From Prosopocoilus inquinatus (taxonomy: Eukaryota > Arthropoda > Insecta > Coleoptera > Lucanidae), in contig CM069875.1 in assembly GCA_036172665.1 (NCBI GenBank), positions 23,591,806 through 23,655,805 on the forward strand: a stretch of DNA of 64,000 bases. The letters are read 5' to 3'. A program made the position numbers and the translations under genes. The notes beneath the pieces are model-generated. The model searched no databases, was not told the origin of the DNA, and saw only the letters and a program-made list of their open reading frames with translations. Shown one piece after another: positions 12,501 through 22,642 of the stretch; within the stretch, counting starts at the first letter, position 1; each line of letters starts with the position of its first letter.

Positions 12501-14360
12501 AATTTCTGTCGAAATTGTTAGTTTCTTCTCTGACCTGCCTGTTGTTCAATGTAAAAGTTATCTGTAATGCTAGGGCCACACTAACGTTAACGTCTAACGT
12601 CCATTATCGTAATAATTAAGGCGTCAAAGAAAAAGATTAAACTACGCGATAAATTGAATTGAATTAAATGGCTACACTTGCATTTGGTGCAAAGTCAATA
12701 AATGATGCGCTTTTTAATGAAATAATTTCAAGATGGAAACTGTATTTTAACCTTGTCTTTAATTTAGTAATGCCGTGACTAAATTCTCTATCACTCTCTT
12801 ACTCATCAAATTCGCATAAAGCTATAGCGTTTTTGTTTATTTTCATTTCGGCTTTAGTTAGAAACGACTCTAATCATTGAATTGGGTTGAATCATAACGC
12901 AGTTCATAAAGGGGTCGCGAAACCTAAAAGTTTGGACAACGCTGCAGTATACGTATTCTTGCCAATGAGCGAATGTGAACGAACATTGAACAAAATAGAA
13001 CGAATTTCTTTCTACTTATTTTAGCAACTGCAAAAAAAACTCAACGAAGAAAATAACAAAAAAGAAACATCGAATTGGTTAATAACGATTCGTCGAGGTG
13101 GACAAGGTGAGCAGTGCCCCCACCCTGTTCTATTAAGTTGATCGGTGCAATTAGAAAACTCTATGACGGAACTGCTCCTATACTGAACTTATACCTTCAG
13201 ATCCCACAATCCAAATTTAATTGGACCCTATTTTCCTTTACTAATTATTGTCCATCCGTTTGTAAGTCTATTTTCTTTCACTACTTTATAAAACTTGTTG
13301 AAACTTGGCTGGGGTGTTTTAGTCCATGTGTGTTTTCTCCGACCTTTGCCAAGCGATTTGCATTTGTTCCGACTCCTTACGCCCTCAATTGTACGATGCT
13401 AGTTTAAATTTAACCCGTAATAACAATTATTTCAACAGTTGCGGTTCAGGGTTTAAACTTTAGCCAACCCCTACATTTCAAACAAAACGTTTTGCTGCAA
13501 TGTAAGACATTTCGGTTAGCCACTCACTGATGCTGATGAAACAAGACGTTTTCTCTAAATAATATTTTACCTCTGATACTTAATTTAAAGAGCACGTTTT
13601 TTACTCTTAATCATATTGATCACAAAGCAAATATGAGTGATGTAACGTCGAAACGCTTTCAGTGAAAACGTGCAACTGTTTCGGTGTGTTTTAAACTGTT
13701 TTATTTTTTGTTTTGCTCTTTTCTGTATATTCAGTCGGCATTGAAAGAAAACCACTTTCTAATAAAATTAGTCAAAAGCGATCTGCAGAAAATTGTTTTT
13801 ATTTCGTAAGTGTAAGTGGGGGCAGCCTTAGCGTAAAGTTGAACTTGAATAATTGAACCATTAGGCTTTATGATACAATGTCAAATTTATCTTTTAGTTA
13901 AAATTCTGTTTTGACAATCTCGTCGTTCTTGGCAGCGTTAGCTTCACTAGGAGAATACAATAAACAAATACTTAAATACAACCCGAAACAATTTGTGTCA
14001 TCAACCTAGAAATTTTTCAATTTGAATGTTTGCACAATTAACGTAAAAATGCTCTATAAAGAAAAAATTTTCCAGAATATTTCGAGTACAGCCTGTATAA
14101 TCGGGGAATCATAAAACTAAAAATCTGCCGATATTTTTTTTTTCTGATTATTAATAATTTCTTTTAAGTGTCTAGCCGATAAATAAGAATTCCACGTAAT
14201 AGTTGGGCAATTCCAGTTTTACTTGCGCTACATGCATGTTTCTTAAGTTTTAGTATTTAATATATTGTAACTATTTTAAACAGACCTTTTTTGAATACTT
14301 TACAGAAAAGTTCAATAGTTAAAATTTTAAGTTGACATTTATTTTATGATATTTTTTTTA
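12500..14360. other. Non-coding stretch
   Basis: There is a possible solo transposon end, AGGGCCACACTAACGTTAAC, at about 12570, without a visible partner. The 97-codon open frame at 13114-13407 has no recognisable domain. No gene is supported. Confidence 0.4.
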
Positions 14361-14367
14361 ATCAGCA

Positions 14368-15151
14368 TCACTTACGCGACAGCTGTGAAGCCTGAGTTAA
14401 GGAACTTTTATAAAAGCTGCAATTTCTCTGAAATTATTATTATAAAATAATGAATGAAATTATTGTATGTACAGAATACAAAATTAATGATATACAAATT
14501 TAGAATATATTATTTTATTTTTAGTAACAAAATAAAACGAGAAATTTTGTGTTACTTATGCCACATAGGTTTGTCACTTACGCGACATTGCAAAATGAAA
14601 AAGGGAAAGCAAATTGTAATATGAAAGTTTTATTGAAAAATTATAAATTACAATCAGTCAAGTTAACAATGGTTTATTGATGTCTTTTGTCCTCTTTTAG
14701 TCGAAATCTTAGAAGGAAAATAATAAATTTTCCAAGAATTGCTCTGTGTCAATTCTGTATACTGAATTATATTTTCATTGATGTAGTGTGTTCCACAATG
14801 AATTTTGCGAATGTTAGGCGAGTCAGTCGGATTGCATTGAAGTTCTCGAGTTACATTTTTGCTGATAAGGTACTCGTTATGGCCAAAATAGCTATATAGA
14901 AGAAGCTTGAAAACCACATTGGAATCTATCCGATTTGCAGTTTGCAACGTGCTTTCAAGAATGCGATAACTGTTATTTGTGTCTGCATTCACTGCGTTGT
15001 GTGTGATAACTTGTGAGAGAGCAATATGATTGTTATTTGCTATTTTACACACAGTTTAAGATTAACTCTCTGGCCAAGTGATGTCGCGACAGCTGTAGAT
15101 TGTAAGATTGTAAACATCATTCAATTCCCGCTTGATTTGTCGCGTAAGTGA
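14368..15151. repeat. Block bounded by a repeated TCACTTACGCGACA motif
   Basis: The 14-mer TCACTTACGCGACA occurs at 14368-14381 and 14574-14587, and inverted at 15138-15151. A direct partial copy, GCGACAGCTGT, occurs at 14376 and again at 15086. Degenerate versions appear near 14551 and 15299. The outer copies face each other like terminal inverted repeats about 780 bp apart. Between them the minus strand has a 129-codon open frame (14663-15052), starting at GTG and without an internal ATG. I recognise no family. It may be a relic of a DNA transposon. Confidence 0.5.
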
Positions 15152-15159
15152 CGCTAACT

Positions 15160-15880
15160 TAGCTCAAAGTAAAACAGCTATCTAAATGTTTTAAAACAGA
15201 AAATAAAGATAATTGTTTGTAAAAAAATTGATTGTACTTTTTTAATAACAAATAGTTTCTTAAAATGAAATATATCTGCCAATACATATGTATGTTTCCG
15301 TCACTTATACGGAGAGTAAAAAAAAAAACTTTGTAATCTTTTTCTTGTATTCTAAGACTGATTTTTATTATTTCAATACTTCTTATAAAAACAACACTAC
15401 TTGTCTTAATAATAAGAAGACAATCTCCGCCGTGGCTTTATGTTTTCGGTGAAATACAGATGACTGTTAATGAATCGATTATTCACTTAAATACGTGTGC
15501 TTTAGTTAAAAATATAAATATAAGTTACAAAAAATTAAAATTTAATATTTTTGCTAATCATATTTGAAGAATTGGACAATAAAATCTGAAGTTGAAAAAT
15601 TATCACTTAAGTTGACATGGAATTGTCCAGTTAGATTGTCAGGTTTATACCTATTGCTAAATTCCCATTTCATTTATTGACTGCAATTTAAACTTTTTTA
15701 CTAGATTTTAATTAAATTATACTATTCAGGTTCATCTATAAGAAAGTACACAACGCCTTTAATTCTGAAATTATACTTATTCTATTCATAATGATTTTTA
15801 TGAGGTAGCACGTATATAAACTTCTAAACATTCTAAATGCGAACCTTTGCATTAATACAGTTGTATTAACCTTTTTAATG
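15160..15880. other. AT-rich stretch, nothing recognised
   Basis: No open frame of interest, repeat family or RNA gene is visible apart from one degenerate copy of the neighbouring 14-mer at about 15299. Confidence 0.5.
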
Positions 15881-16083
15881 TGACCTTTGCAATATTTCCA
15901 CACATCTCCATTCGGTACACCCTGTACAAATGCTGAAATGCCATTTCAAATTAACTATTTTTTTTATACTGAAAACTTTTAACATTTGCGGCATTTAGAA
16001 TACAATATTTATGTAAGTACGTGGAAGATTAGATTTTTAGTGACCTTTGCAATATTGTTTTATTGGTTAGATACACCCTGGAT
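15881..16083 (+). repeat. Two-unit repeat with ACACCCTG motifs
   Basis: GTGACCTTTGCAATATT followed by a (T)ACACCCTG motif occurs at 15881-15927 and again at 16041-16083, a period of about 160 bp. The TACACCCTGTA motif is common at the ends of insect DNA-transposon derivatives, so this may be two adjacent or nested copies of a small element. Confidence 0.6.
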
Positions 16084-16729
16084 AAATTAAGTATCGAAGG
16101 ACGCCGTTCTTCTAACCACGTATATGTTTACAAATTTTTGTACAGTATTGTTCCTTGAAAATGTAGCGTCGAGCTTGTAGTTCCAAATATATTTTTGTCA
16201 ATTTACAATCACTAGAATATAATAGACTGTCAAATTTACGCTTGTTCATGTGTATGAATGCCAGCTCGAGCCAGTGGAATTTATAATTAATATTTTCCTA
16301 AATCTATCGATATTGTATATGCAGAGAGTTTAATACAACTGGTCTATTTCATTTTAATTTACGTACAAATATTTGCGGCTTGCTAATTTGTATAAATATA
16401 TTTCGATTTATATTTAATAACCATGACTGGTTTCAATATTTTTTATTAAAGAAGTGTAACTTATTGTTAATCCTAATACTTTCGCACTCACATAAATTAT
16501 AACCGTTTCAGTTAACGGTGTTGTGAACTAAAACACTAGGTAGACCACCATATTCCCTCTCTTGGCAGCTAATATGCAGTAACATTGACTATTCCGTCGG
16601 TCCAGTTGTTTGGAGGATGAATTCAACGACGCTAATTTTACTTGATTTTACTAAATTAGAATCTGATACTAAATTATAACGCAAACGCACAGCATAAAAT
16701 GTCACAGTCTAACTTGCATATTTAGTGTA

Positions 16730-17476
16730 CGAGGGATGTTTGATAAGCCTTCGCTTTCTTTGGTGGTCTCCCCGCTGACAACGTGGCACCCATCTCACGG
16801 ATAGCCTTTAAATACCCAAATGTTGTTGCAAAATATTATTTACCCGTTAATTCGAGATGCCTACAGCAATAGCAATCTCACGCACCTTCACCCTTCTTTG
16901 CTCCACCACCATATCATGGATTTCCTGAATATTTTCTGCAGCAGTGACCTCAACAGGCGTCCAGTATGTTCAGCGTCTCTTGTGATCATACGGCCATTCC
17001 GGAAATTTTGAAATCACTTATAAACCGTTCTAATCGAACGTGCAGATTCGCTATAATGTTTATGCAACCCATCCTTAAAATAATTAATGGTTTAAACAGC
17101 GATATCCTACGATCGCTTTTTGATGAAGCCCCAAATAGGGTTGGAACAACTGTACAGAGGCTGCTCGAGGGATTCACTGCAATCAAAAACGGTTTGCAAC
17201 AAAATTTCTTAAAATAATCAAAAGTAATCTTTTTCCTTAGTCTGCTGAAGCAATTTGCCTTTCATAAAGTAATGTTTGATCAACACCTGAAATTCTCCTT
17301 CGTCCATTTTCTGAAATCACCGTACTTCTTCAATTCAGACGAATGCCAAACACAGACCGACCTTACTGAGACTTGAGGCGTGTTGTTCCAAGAGATAGTA
17401 CTAACTAAAGATAACCTTAATACGCACCGGTGGTGCCATCTCGCTAACTTTGAACCGATTTTTCAAACCACCCTTG
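16730..17476 (-). mobile_element. Internally deleted mariner, carrying a later insertion
   Basis: The ends have imperfect terminal repeats, CGAGGGATGTTTGATAAG at the left and, inverted, CAAGGGTGGTTTGAAAAA at the right, each flanked by TA. On the minus strand the N-terminal mariner DNA-binding domain is readable: an initiator region MDEGEFQVLIKHYF at about 17310, then HYSESARSIRTVYK, GRPVEVT after one frameshift, and the second helix-turn-helix block VREIAIAVGIS. The frame contains stops. The catalytic domain is missing: sequence passes from the ARWVP-like end of the DNA-binding domain almost directly to the 3' terminal repeat. A short retroposon-like insert at 17088-17207 interrupts the N-terminal part. 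Confidence 0.83.
17088..17207 (+). mobile_element. Short retroposon-like insertion, copy 2 (nested in mariner)
   Basis: The insert is about 120 bp with the family order: AACAGCGATATCCTACGATC, a CCCCAAATAGGG block, GCTGCTCGAGG, then TTTGCAACAAAATTT at the right end. It is flanked by near-perfect 14-bp direct repeats, CTTAAAATAAT(T/C)AA, at 17074-17087 and 17208-17221. One repeat is mariner sequence: removing the insert and one repeat restores alignment of the mariner frame across the site, so this insertion is younger than the mariner. Confidence 0.8.
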
Positions 17477-17479
17477 TAC

Positions 17480-19890
17480 TAATTAAATTAAAATACATAC
17501 TTTCTATTGCTCGTCATTCGCCACTGTTAACTTTATTTACTTTCTTAAAAGAAAAAGCTAATTAGCGACACCTCATGGATGTTTTTCACAACTTTGTCAA
17601 ATTATGTCAATTGTTTCTTTCTATATACTGTTCAGTCGTCTACGCAATAACATTTTAACTAACACGCAGGCAATAATGGCAAAAGTAACTTCTACTTTCA
17701 TTTTAAAGTAAAAGACAACATGTGAATATAACCAAACATCTGTAAAATTACAATCAACTGCACACACAAATTCCTCAGAATCGCTGTTGCAATGCCAGAA
17801 AAATTGCCACAGATGATCGAAATATGAATACTCTAATGTTGCGTTTACTTTTTCTGGTATCTTAGGAGCCTTCTTTCAGTAGGATAAGAAAGGATAAGAA
17901 AATTTTCGAAGTGTCCGAAAAACGAATGAACACATGGTATAAAGGACGGAAGTTCACGTCATACTTCAAGTATATTACTCAGCTTTAATGACTGCTATCA
18001 ATTCATCAAAAAATAGAAGACGTTTAGTATGTATACAGGCGGAAACTCACAAAAACGATGCACATAATTACTTCATTAGCTGTCGTGATCGCAAGTTTAA
18101 CAACTTAACGGCCGTATGCGATAAATAAAAGTTAAGCGGAAACACTACGACATTTCTGATCGGTTAATTAGTATTAATGATGGCCAATACTTCTTGTCTG
18201 TAATTACTGATTGACTTTACTGCTGGTTTAACATGGCCTAATGTTTTAGCTTGTGATTTAACATATTTAGGTACTACCTAACTTACTAGATTTACTCACT
18301 TGATTTACATGTGAATTTTGCAATACATAGTGATTCATCATTTTGACATTTCAGTAGTTGAAAAATTTAGACATATTTGTTAAACATAAATTTCTTGCAG
18401 TTGCAAGTTTGAGGTATAGCATAAAATATTAATATGCAATTCATAATCTAAAGTTATTTTCATAAGTGTGTTGGAAGACTAGCAAATAATCTACCCTTTT
18501 TGATGATGTACTGAAGAATTTCGGCAAAACTTTTAATATTTTAATGCATCCTACAAGCAAATAATTCAACAAATAAATTAATATGTAAACTCCTTTAGAC
18601 AAAATAGAAGTAAACCTAATAGTGAACATTCAACTAAATACGTTGTAAAGAATAAAAAGTGTATGAAAGTTCTATCCCAGAAAATCTAGATTTCTTAAAG
18701 AATTTGTTAATCCATTCATGTTCATATTATTCATAATGATTAAAATTGGTCCAACCATCTATTTTATTAGCCTAATGTAACAAAGTACATTAAATCCATT
18801 AAAATGTTAATTGCTGAATGAATCTGATTTATTGTAATAAATTTGTTGTATTATCATTTTTTTTTGTATCGATTGTTGTTGTTCATTATTTTTGGTAAAT
18901 GAATTAATGGTAAATATAAACCCGTGCGTTGCTACGACTACAAACTTAATTGTGTGTCTTGTACTTGTTTCATAAAAGTTTTAATGGCAATAATTAACAT
19001 TTTTGTTACTTTTATGAAATAAATCGTTTGCAGATTGAATTATCAGTTATTAATTGATGTATTAGATTTTCTCTCACAATAAATGCTGAATTGTTATACA
19101 AATCCATCGAACTGTTTAGAAAAGTTCTTTATAACAATAAATTATAAACTGTTAATCAATATTATGGACAGTTTTTTTTGAGTGTTTGTCCTTAAAAAAC
19201 GCTTTCCTTCTTAGAAGATTACGTGCATTAATTCTTACCATCTTTTGTCTGCGGTTTGAATAAATACTGCCAATGGTTTCAAAACATTTTGAATCAAGAA
19301 AGCTATGAATGTATCAACTTGTATTGTGCTAAATAAAATTCATATTTATTTGTCACTTTGAAATGAGCAAATATGCATTTTGCATATAATCCGCCCTATA
19401 TTTAGCAGAATACTTTCGCATCAGAAAAATTGCATATTTTGGTACAACTCCACATATTTCTGTTAATTGTGCATATAATTGCCTATTTCTTGCAAAAAAA
19501 ATGCATTCGTTCTGCTTTGCATAGTAACGTCTTAGATTTGTTTGTAGATAAGAGATTATCGAGCGTCTTGAATAATTTTATTTTGCTTTTCCTGAATTTT
19601 AAACATCTCTCACTTGTTAGGTTTCCTTTAGACAGTGAAATGTCAGAATTTGAAAGTCAGAAATTCGTAAAAATTCAAGGAACAGGAAGTTGACTATCTA
19701 GCAGTTTTGAAATAGACGAGAGAATGGACGCAATCTTTTGTCACAATACAGCCAAACTGACGAAAATTATTCATGAAGATGTGTAAGAGGTATATGATGT
19801 AGATATTAAATTGAAGTTTGTTCTTGTCCGATGAAAATAGTAAGTAGAAAGTTTTTTTAATCTCAAACCGGACAGAAAAATGAAGGGAAA
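17480..19890. other. AT-rich non-coding stretch
   Basis: No gene, RNA or repeat family was recognised. The largest open frame (19430-19693, 87 codons) is hydrophobic and low-complexity, as expected by chance in AT-rich DNA. Confidence 0.5.
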
Positions 19891-19892
19891 CA

Positions 19893-19934
19893 CACTCAAC
19901 GTTTCGCTATAGATTTATAGCTTCGTCAGGAGTG
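19893..19934 (-). ncRNA. Hammerhead-like motif at the PLE 3' end
   Basis: On the minus strand, downstream of the PLE frame, the order is stem I arm CACTC, CTGACGA, an extra A, a perfect 6-bp stem II (GCTATA/TATAGC around AATC), GAAAC, GTT and the return arm GAGTG. Position 7 of the core may be any base, so CTGACGA is acceptable. The extra A before stem II and the loss of any loop in stem III (ACGTT where 7012-7057 has ACGTACGTC) depart from a functional ribozyme. Hammerheads in PLE terminal repeats are established. This copy is probably degenerate or needs a partner RNA. Confidence 0.6.
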
Positions 19935-20059
19935 AAAAAAAGTAAATAAACAAGTTGTCAAGAGAAACAAGTCGTCAAGAGAAACGAAAGGGTAACATGA
20001 TTTTTAAACTAAACTACGAGTTGTTCGGAATAAAAGTAACGAGAACTAATTAAAGCTAC

Positions 20060-20104
20060 TTTTTTTTTTTTTTTTTTTTTATATATATATATATATATAT
20101 ATAA
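20060..20104. repeat. Poly(T) followed by (AT)n
   Basis: About 21 T residues followed by about 11 AT units, directly after the stop of the PLE frame (A-rich on the element's strand). Confidence 0.9.
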
Positions 20105-20121
20105 TTAATTAATTGACAGAT

Positions 20122-21984
20122 CTATATCTTGTTTAAAGAGTCCAGAAAACTACAAAATATGTCATTTAAATTTTCAAAGTCCGTACGTTTATTAATAGAA
20201 TTTCCAGACATTTTAATTTTACACATTTCTATGAAACGTCTTTTAAAAATATTAGATTCACTGTACAAAATATCAGTATTATCAAAATCAAAATTATGAT
20301 TATTTACTAATGAATGCTCTACAAGCATTGAATGATTTTGATTATTTTTTTGAATATGATATTTATGTTGGTCTAAACGTTTTTTTAAATTTTGGCTCGT
20401 TTCACCTATATAAACAGAATTACAATTTGAACATTTGATTTCATAAACCACGTTAGGTTGTTTTAATTTCGGTATTTTGGTTTTTAAATTTGAAAAAATT
20501 AAATTTAAATTATTCACAGATTTACTGGCTAAAATTAAATTATGTTTTTTGAAAATGTGTTTAAATGTATTGTGTAATGGTTCAATATAAGGCAAGGATA
20601 TGTATTTATGATTCGAAGTTTGTCTAATGTTTTTAGAGACATTTGAATTTTGTATGTATTTAATACGATTTTTAATTACTGATTCAATAAGATTTATTGG
20701 ATATGAATTTTGAATAAGAGTTTTCTTTATTAAATTTAAGTTATCATAAATGAAAACTTTATCAGAAAGTAAAATAGCTCGATCAGTTAATGAAATAATA
20801 GTTGCAATTTTATAATTTTTAGGTGTGTACGAGTGAAAATTTATGTACCTACCTGACCAGGTAGGTTTATGAAACCAATTAGTAATTAATTTATCATTCT
20901 GTCTGATAATATTTACATCAAGAAAACTCAATGAATTATTATTTTCTTTTTCTACTGTAAATTGTAATCTATTATGAAAAGAATTAAATTTATTTAAAAC
21001 AAAATCTACCTTATCAGAAGGCAAAATCAATAAAATGTCATCAACATAACGAAAATATAACGTTAAATCGAATGATAAAGAGTTAATAACAGATTTTTCT
21101 AGTTCTTGCATAACAATTTCAGCTAAAGCCGGAGATAAAGGAGAACCCATTGCTGTACCAAAAATCTGTTTATAAAATTTATCATTGAAAGCAAAATAAG
21201 ATGTTTCAAAACATAAATCAACTATTTCTAAAAAGTTACCTTTGGAAATATCAGTAAAATCTTTAATCTCTAACCACCTATCATTTATACTTTTTAAAGC
21301 TAAATCTTTAGGAATGTTAGTAAATAAAGAAATAACATCTAAAGAAATTATAATGCAATTATTTGGTACAGTTATTTGTTTTAATTTTTCTACGAGTTCA
21401 AAAGAATTTTTTATAAAATATTCTGATTTACTAGTAACCTGAGTAATGATTTTTGAAATAAATTTAGATAAGAAATATGGAGAAGAACCAATAGTGGAAA
21501 CTATAGGACGAAGAGGTGTATTAGGTTTATGAATTTTTGGAATGCAGTATAATTTAGGAAATATGGGATGTTGTACTTTAAGAGATTTAGCAACAATATT
21601 ACTAATTTCAACGGATTTCTCTATCTTATTAATAATACTGAAAGTTTTACGTTGATAAGATTCGGTGGGATCGTTAGCTAATTCTACATATGTATTATTA
21701 TCAGACAGCATAGTTTGAACTTTTGAAAAATAATCAGTTTTATCAATTAAAACAGTTACATTGCTTTTATCAGCTGTAGTAACAATAATATTAGGATTAT
21801 AAGACAAAACATCTCTAATAAGAATCTTATACTTTGATTTTTCAAAAGTTTTATCAATATTTCTAATATAATTTAAAAAATTAGAACAAAATTTATTTCT
21901 TATTTGTATTTTTGAAGGTGAATCTAAAGATTTAATACCAAACTCTAAGCTACTTAATACTTTTAAGAAATCAATTTGGTGATA
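20122..21984 (-). CDS. PLE reverse transcriptase with GIY-YIG endonuclease (5'-partial)
   Basis: An uninterrupted frame of about 620 codons. Counting from a TTG at 21807, the reverse transcriptase motifs are: ISLDVISLF (first catalytic Asp, residue ~158), GTAMGSPLSPALAE (~218-231), YVDDILL (catalytic Asp pair, ~257-258) and SFLDVN (~296-300). From ~454 there is the PLE-type GIY-YIG domain: a CSNC zinc-like pair (~460-463), VYIGETS, KKRLDQHK, a His-rich middle, and RRFIEMCKI with its catalytic Glu, then NKRTD. The frame continues 59 codons upstream of the TTG to an in-frame stop at 21985-21987; readable similarity (for example SSLEFGIKSLDS) shows the real protein began further upstream, so no true start is present. 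The product would copy element RNA at nicked chromosomal ends. The lack of stops suggests a young insertion. Confidence 0.9.
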   Translation of the reverse strand, partial: YHQIDFLKVLSSLEFGIKSLDSPSKIQIRNKFCSNFLNYIRNIDKTFEKSKYKILIRDVLSYNPNIIVTTADKSNVTVLIDKTDYFSKVQTMLSDNNTYVELANDPTESYQRKTFSIINKIEKSVEISNIVAKSLKVQHPIFPKLYCIPKIHKPNTPLRPIVSTIGSSPYFLSKFISKIITQVTSKSEYFIKNSFELVEKLKQITVPNNCIIISLDVISLFTNIPKDLALKSINDRWLEIKDFTDISKGNFLEIVDLCFETSYFAFNDKFYKQIFGTAMGSPLSPALAEIVMQELEKSVINSLSFDLTLYFRYVDDILLILPSDKVDFVLNKFNSFHNRLQFTVEKENNNSLSFLDVNIIRQNDKLITNWFHKPTWSGRYINFHSYTPKNYKIATIISLTDRAILLSDKVFIYDNLNLIKKTLIQNSYPINLIESVIKNRIKYIQNSNVSKNIRQTSNHKYISLPYIEPLHNTFKHIFKKHNLILASKSVNNLNLIFSNLKTKIPKLKQPNVVYEIKCSNCNSVYIGETSQNLKKRLDQHKYHIQKNNQNHSMLVEHSLVNNHNFDFDNTDILYSESNIFKRRFIEMCKIKMSGNSINKRTDFENLNDIFCSFLDSLNKI

Positions 21985-21989
21985 TTAAA

Positions 21990-22480
21990 GGTTTCATTCA
22001 TGTATATAACGCAAGCAATACTAACATTGCCACAAAAGTGGCTGCTCAAGATACTAGAGTCTGTGATGTAAAGGAATTTCACAAACACCCCCACCTCATT
22101 AGCACTTTTCCTAAATTCCAGTGTCATTAACATTGAGTTTTTTTTAGTATTAAACAATCCTTTGATGCTTTAAAAGAGGGATTTACTTATTCGCGCTTAC
22201 CTATTTCTGTTTTCTAGTATACATATGTTGATACGTAAATTTTCTTTGCTTGGTTTATCCCCATTTCGTTCAACGTCTGTGACTTACAAACATTACTGTA
22301 CCAAACAATAAATAAATTACTCGGAGATCTTTACACGAAGATGCGAACCAGATTTATTGTCTTAGGGAAGAAAATGATGTAAAACGAAAACAACATATCA
22401 GGCAACGTACCTCCAGAATGTGTCGATTAGATTATTAGTCGCCAAACAGATAGCTTATCGAACTTCTGGCGGTCGTTGTC
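21990..22480. other. Unassigned stretch
   Basis: Nothing recognisable lies between the truncated PLE and the palindrome. Confidence 0.45.
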
Positions 22481-22483
22481 CAT

Positions 22484-22642
22484 GGTTGAGTTCTTGGCTT
22501 CCGGTTGGAACCGCGTGTCTCGGATTTCTTCTACTGCCGACGTTTCGCGAACGAAGCGGCACTTTTCTGCAATGAAGAACGAAACGTCGGCAGTAGAAAA
22601 ATCCGAGACACGCGGTTCCAACCGGAAGCCAAGAATTCAACC
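22484..22642. repeat. Long near-perfect palindrome (about 62-bp arms)
   Basis: The left arm (22484-22546, starting GGTTGAGTTCTTGGCTTCC) and right arm (22581-22642, ending GGAAGCCAAGAATTCAACC) are reverse complements with few mismatches around a ~34-bp loop. The arms are GC-richer than the region. No clear target duplication flanks it. It could be a foldback transposon or a local inverted duplication: the neighbouring minus-strand frame reads into one arm. Confidence 0.85.

Larger units (their letters stand above)
19890..21965 (-). mobile_element. Penelope-like retroelement, 5'-truncated
   Basis: The element comprises the RT/GIY-YIG frame, an A-rich plus (TA)n tract just past its stop (T and AT runs on the plus strand at 20060-20104), a 3' untranslated part containing ACAAGTTGTC-like repeats, and a hammerhead-like motif at 19893-19934. 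A second, older copy of the same 3' end lies at 25820-26110, which supports the extent of the 3' region. The left part of the protein is missing and sequence similarity stops near 21965, so the copy is 5'-truncated, as is common for PLEs. Confidence 0.85.

Noticed and set aside
12566..12600. AGGGCCACACTAACGTTAAC as a hAT-like end
   Set aside because: No matching opposite end was found, so no element can be bounded.
13514..13680. CTGATGA and GTCGAAACG words as a possible third hammerhead
   Set aside because: The two halves are over 100 bp apart, with no complementary stem I arms or compact stem II between them.
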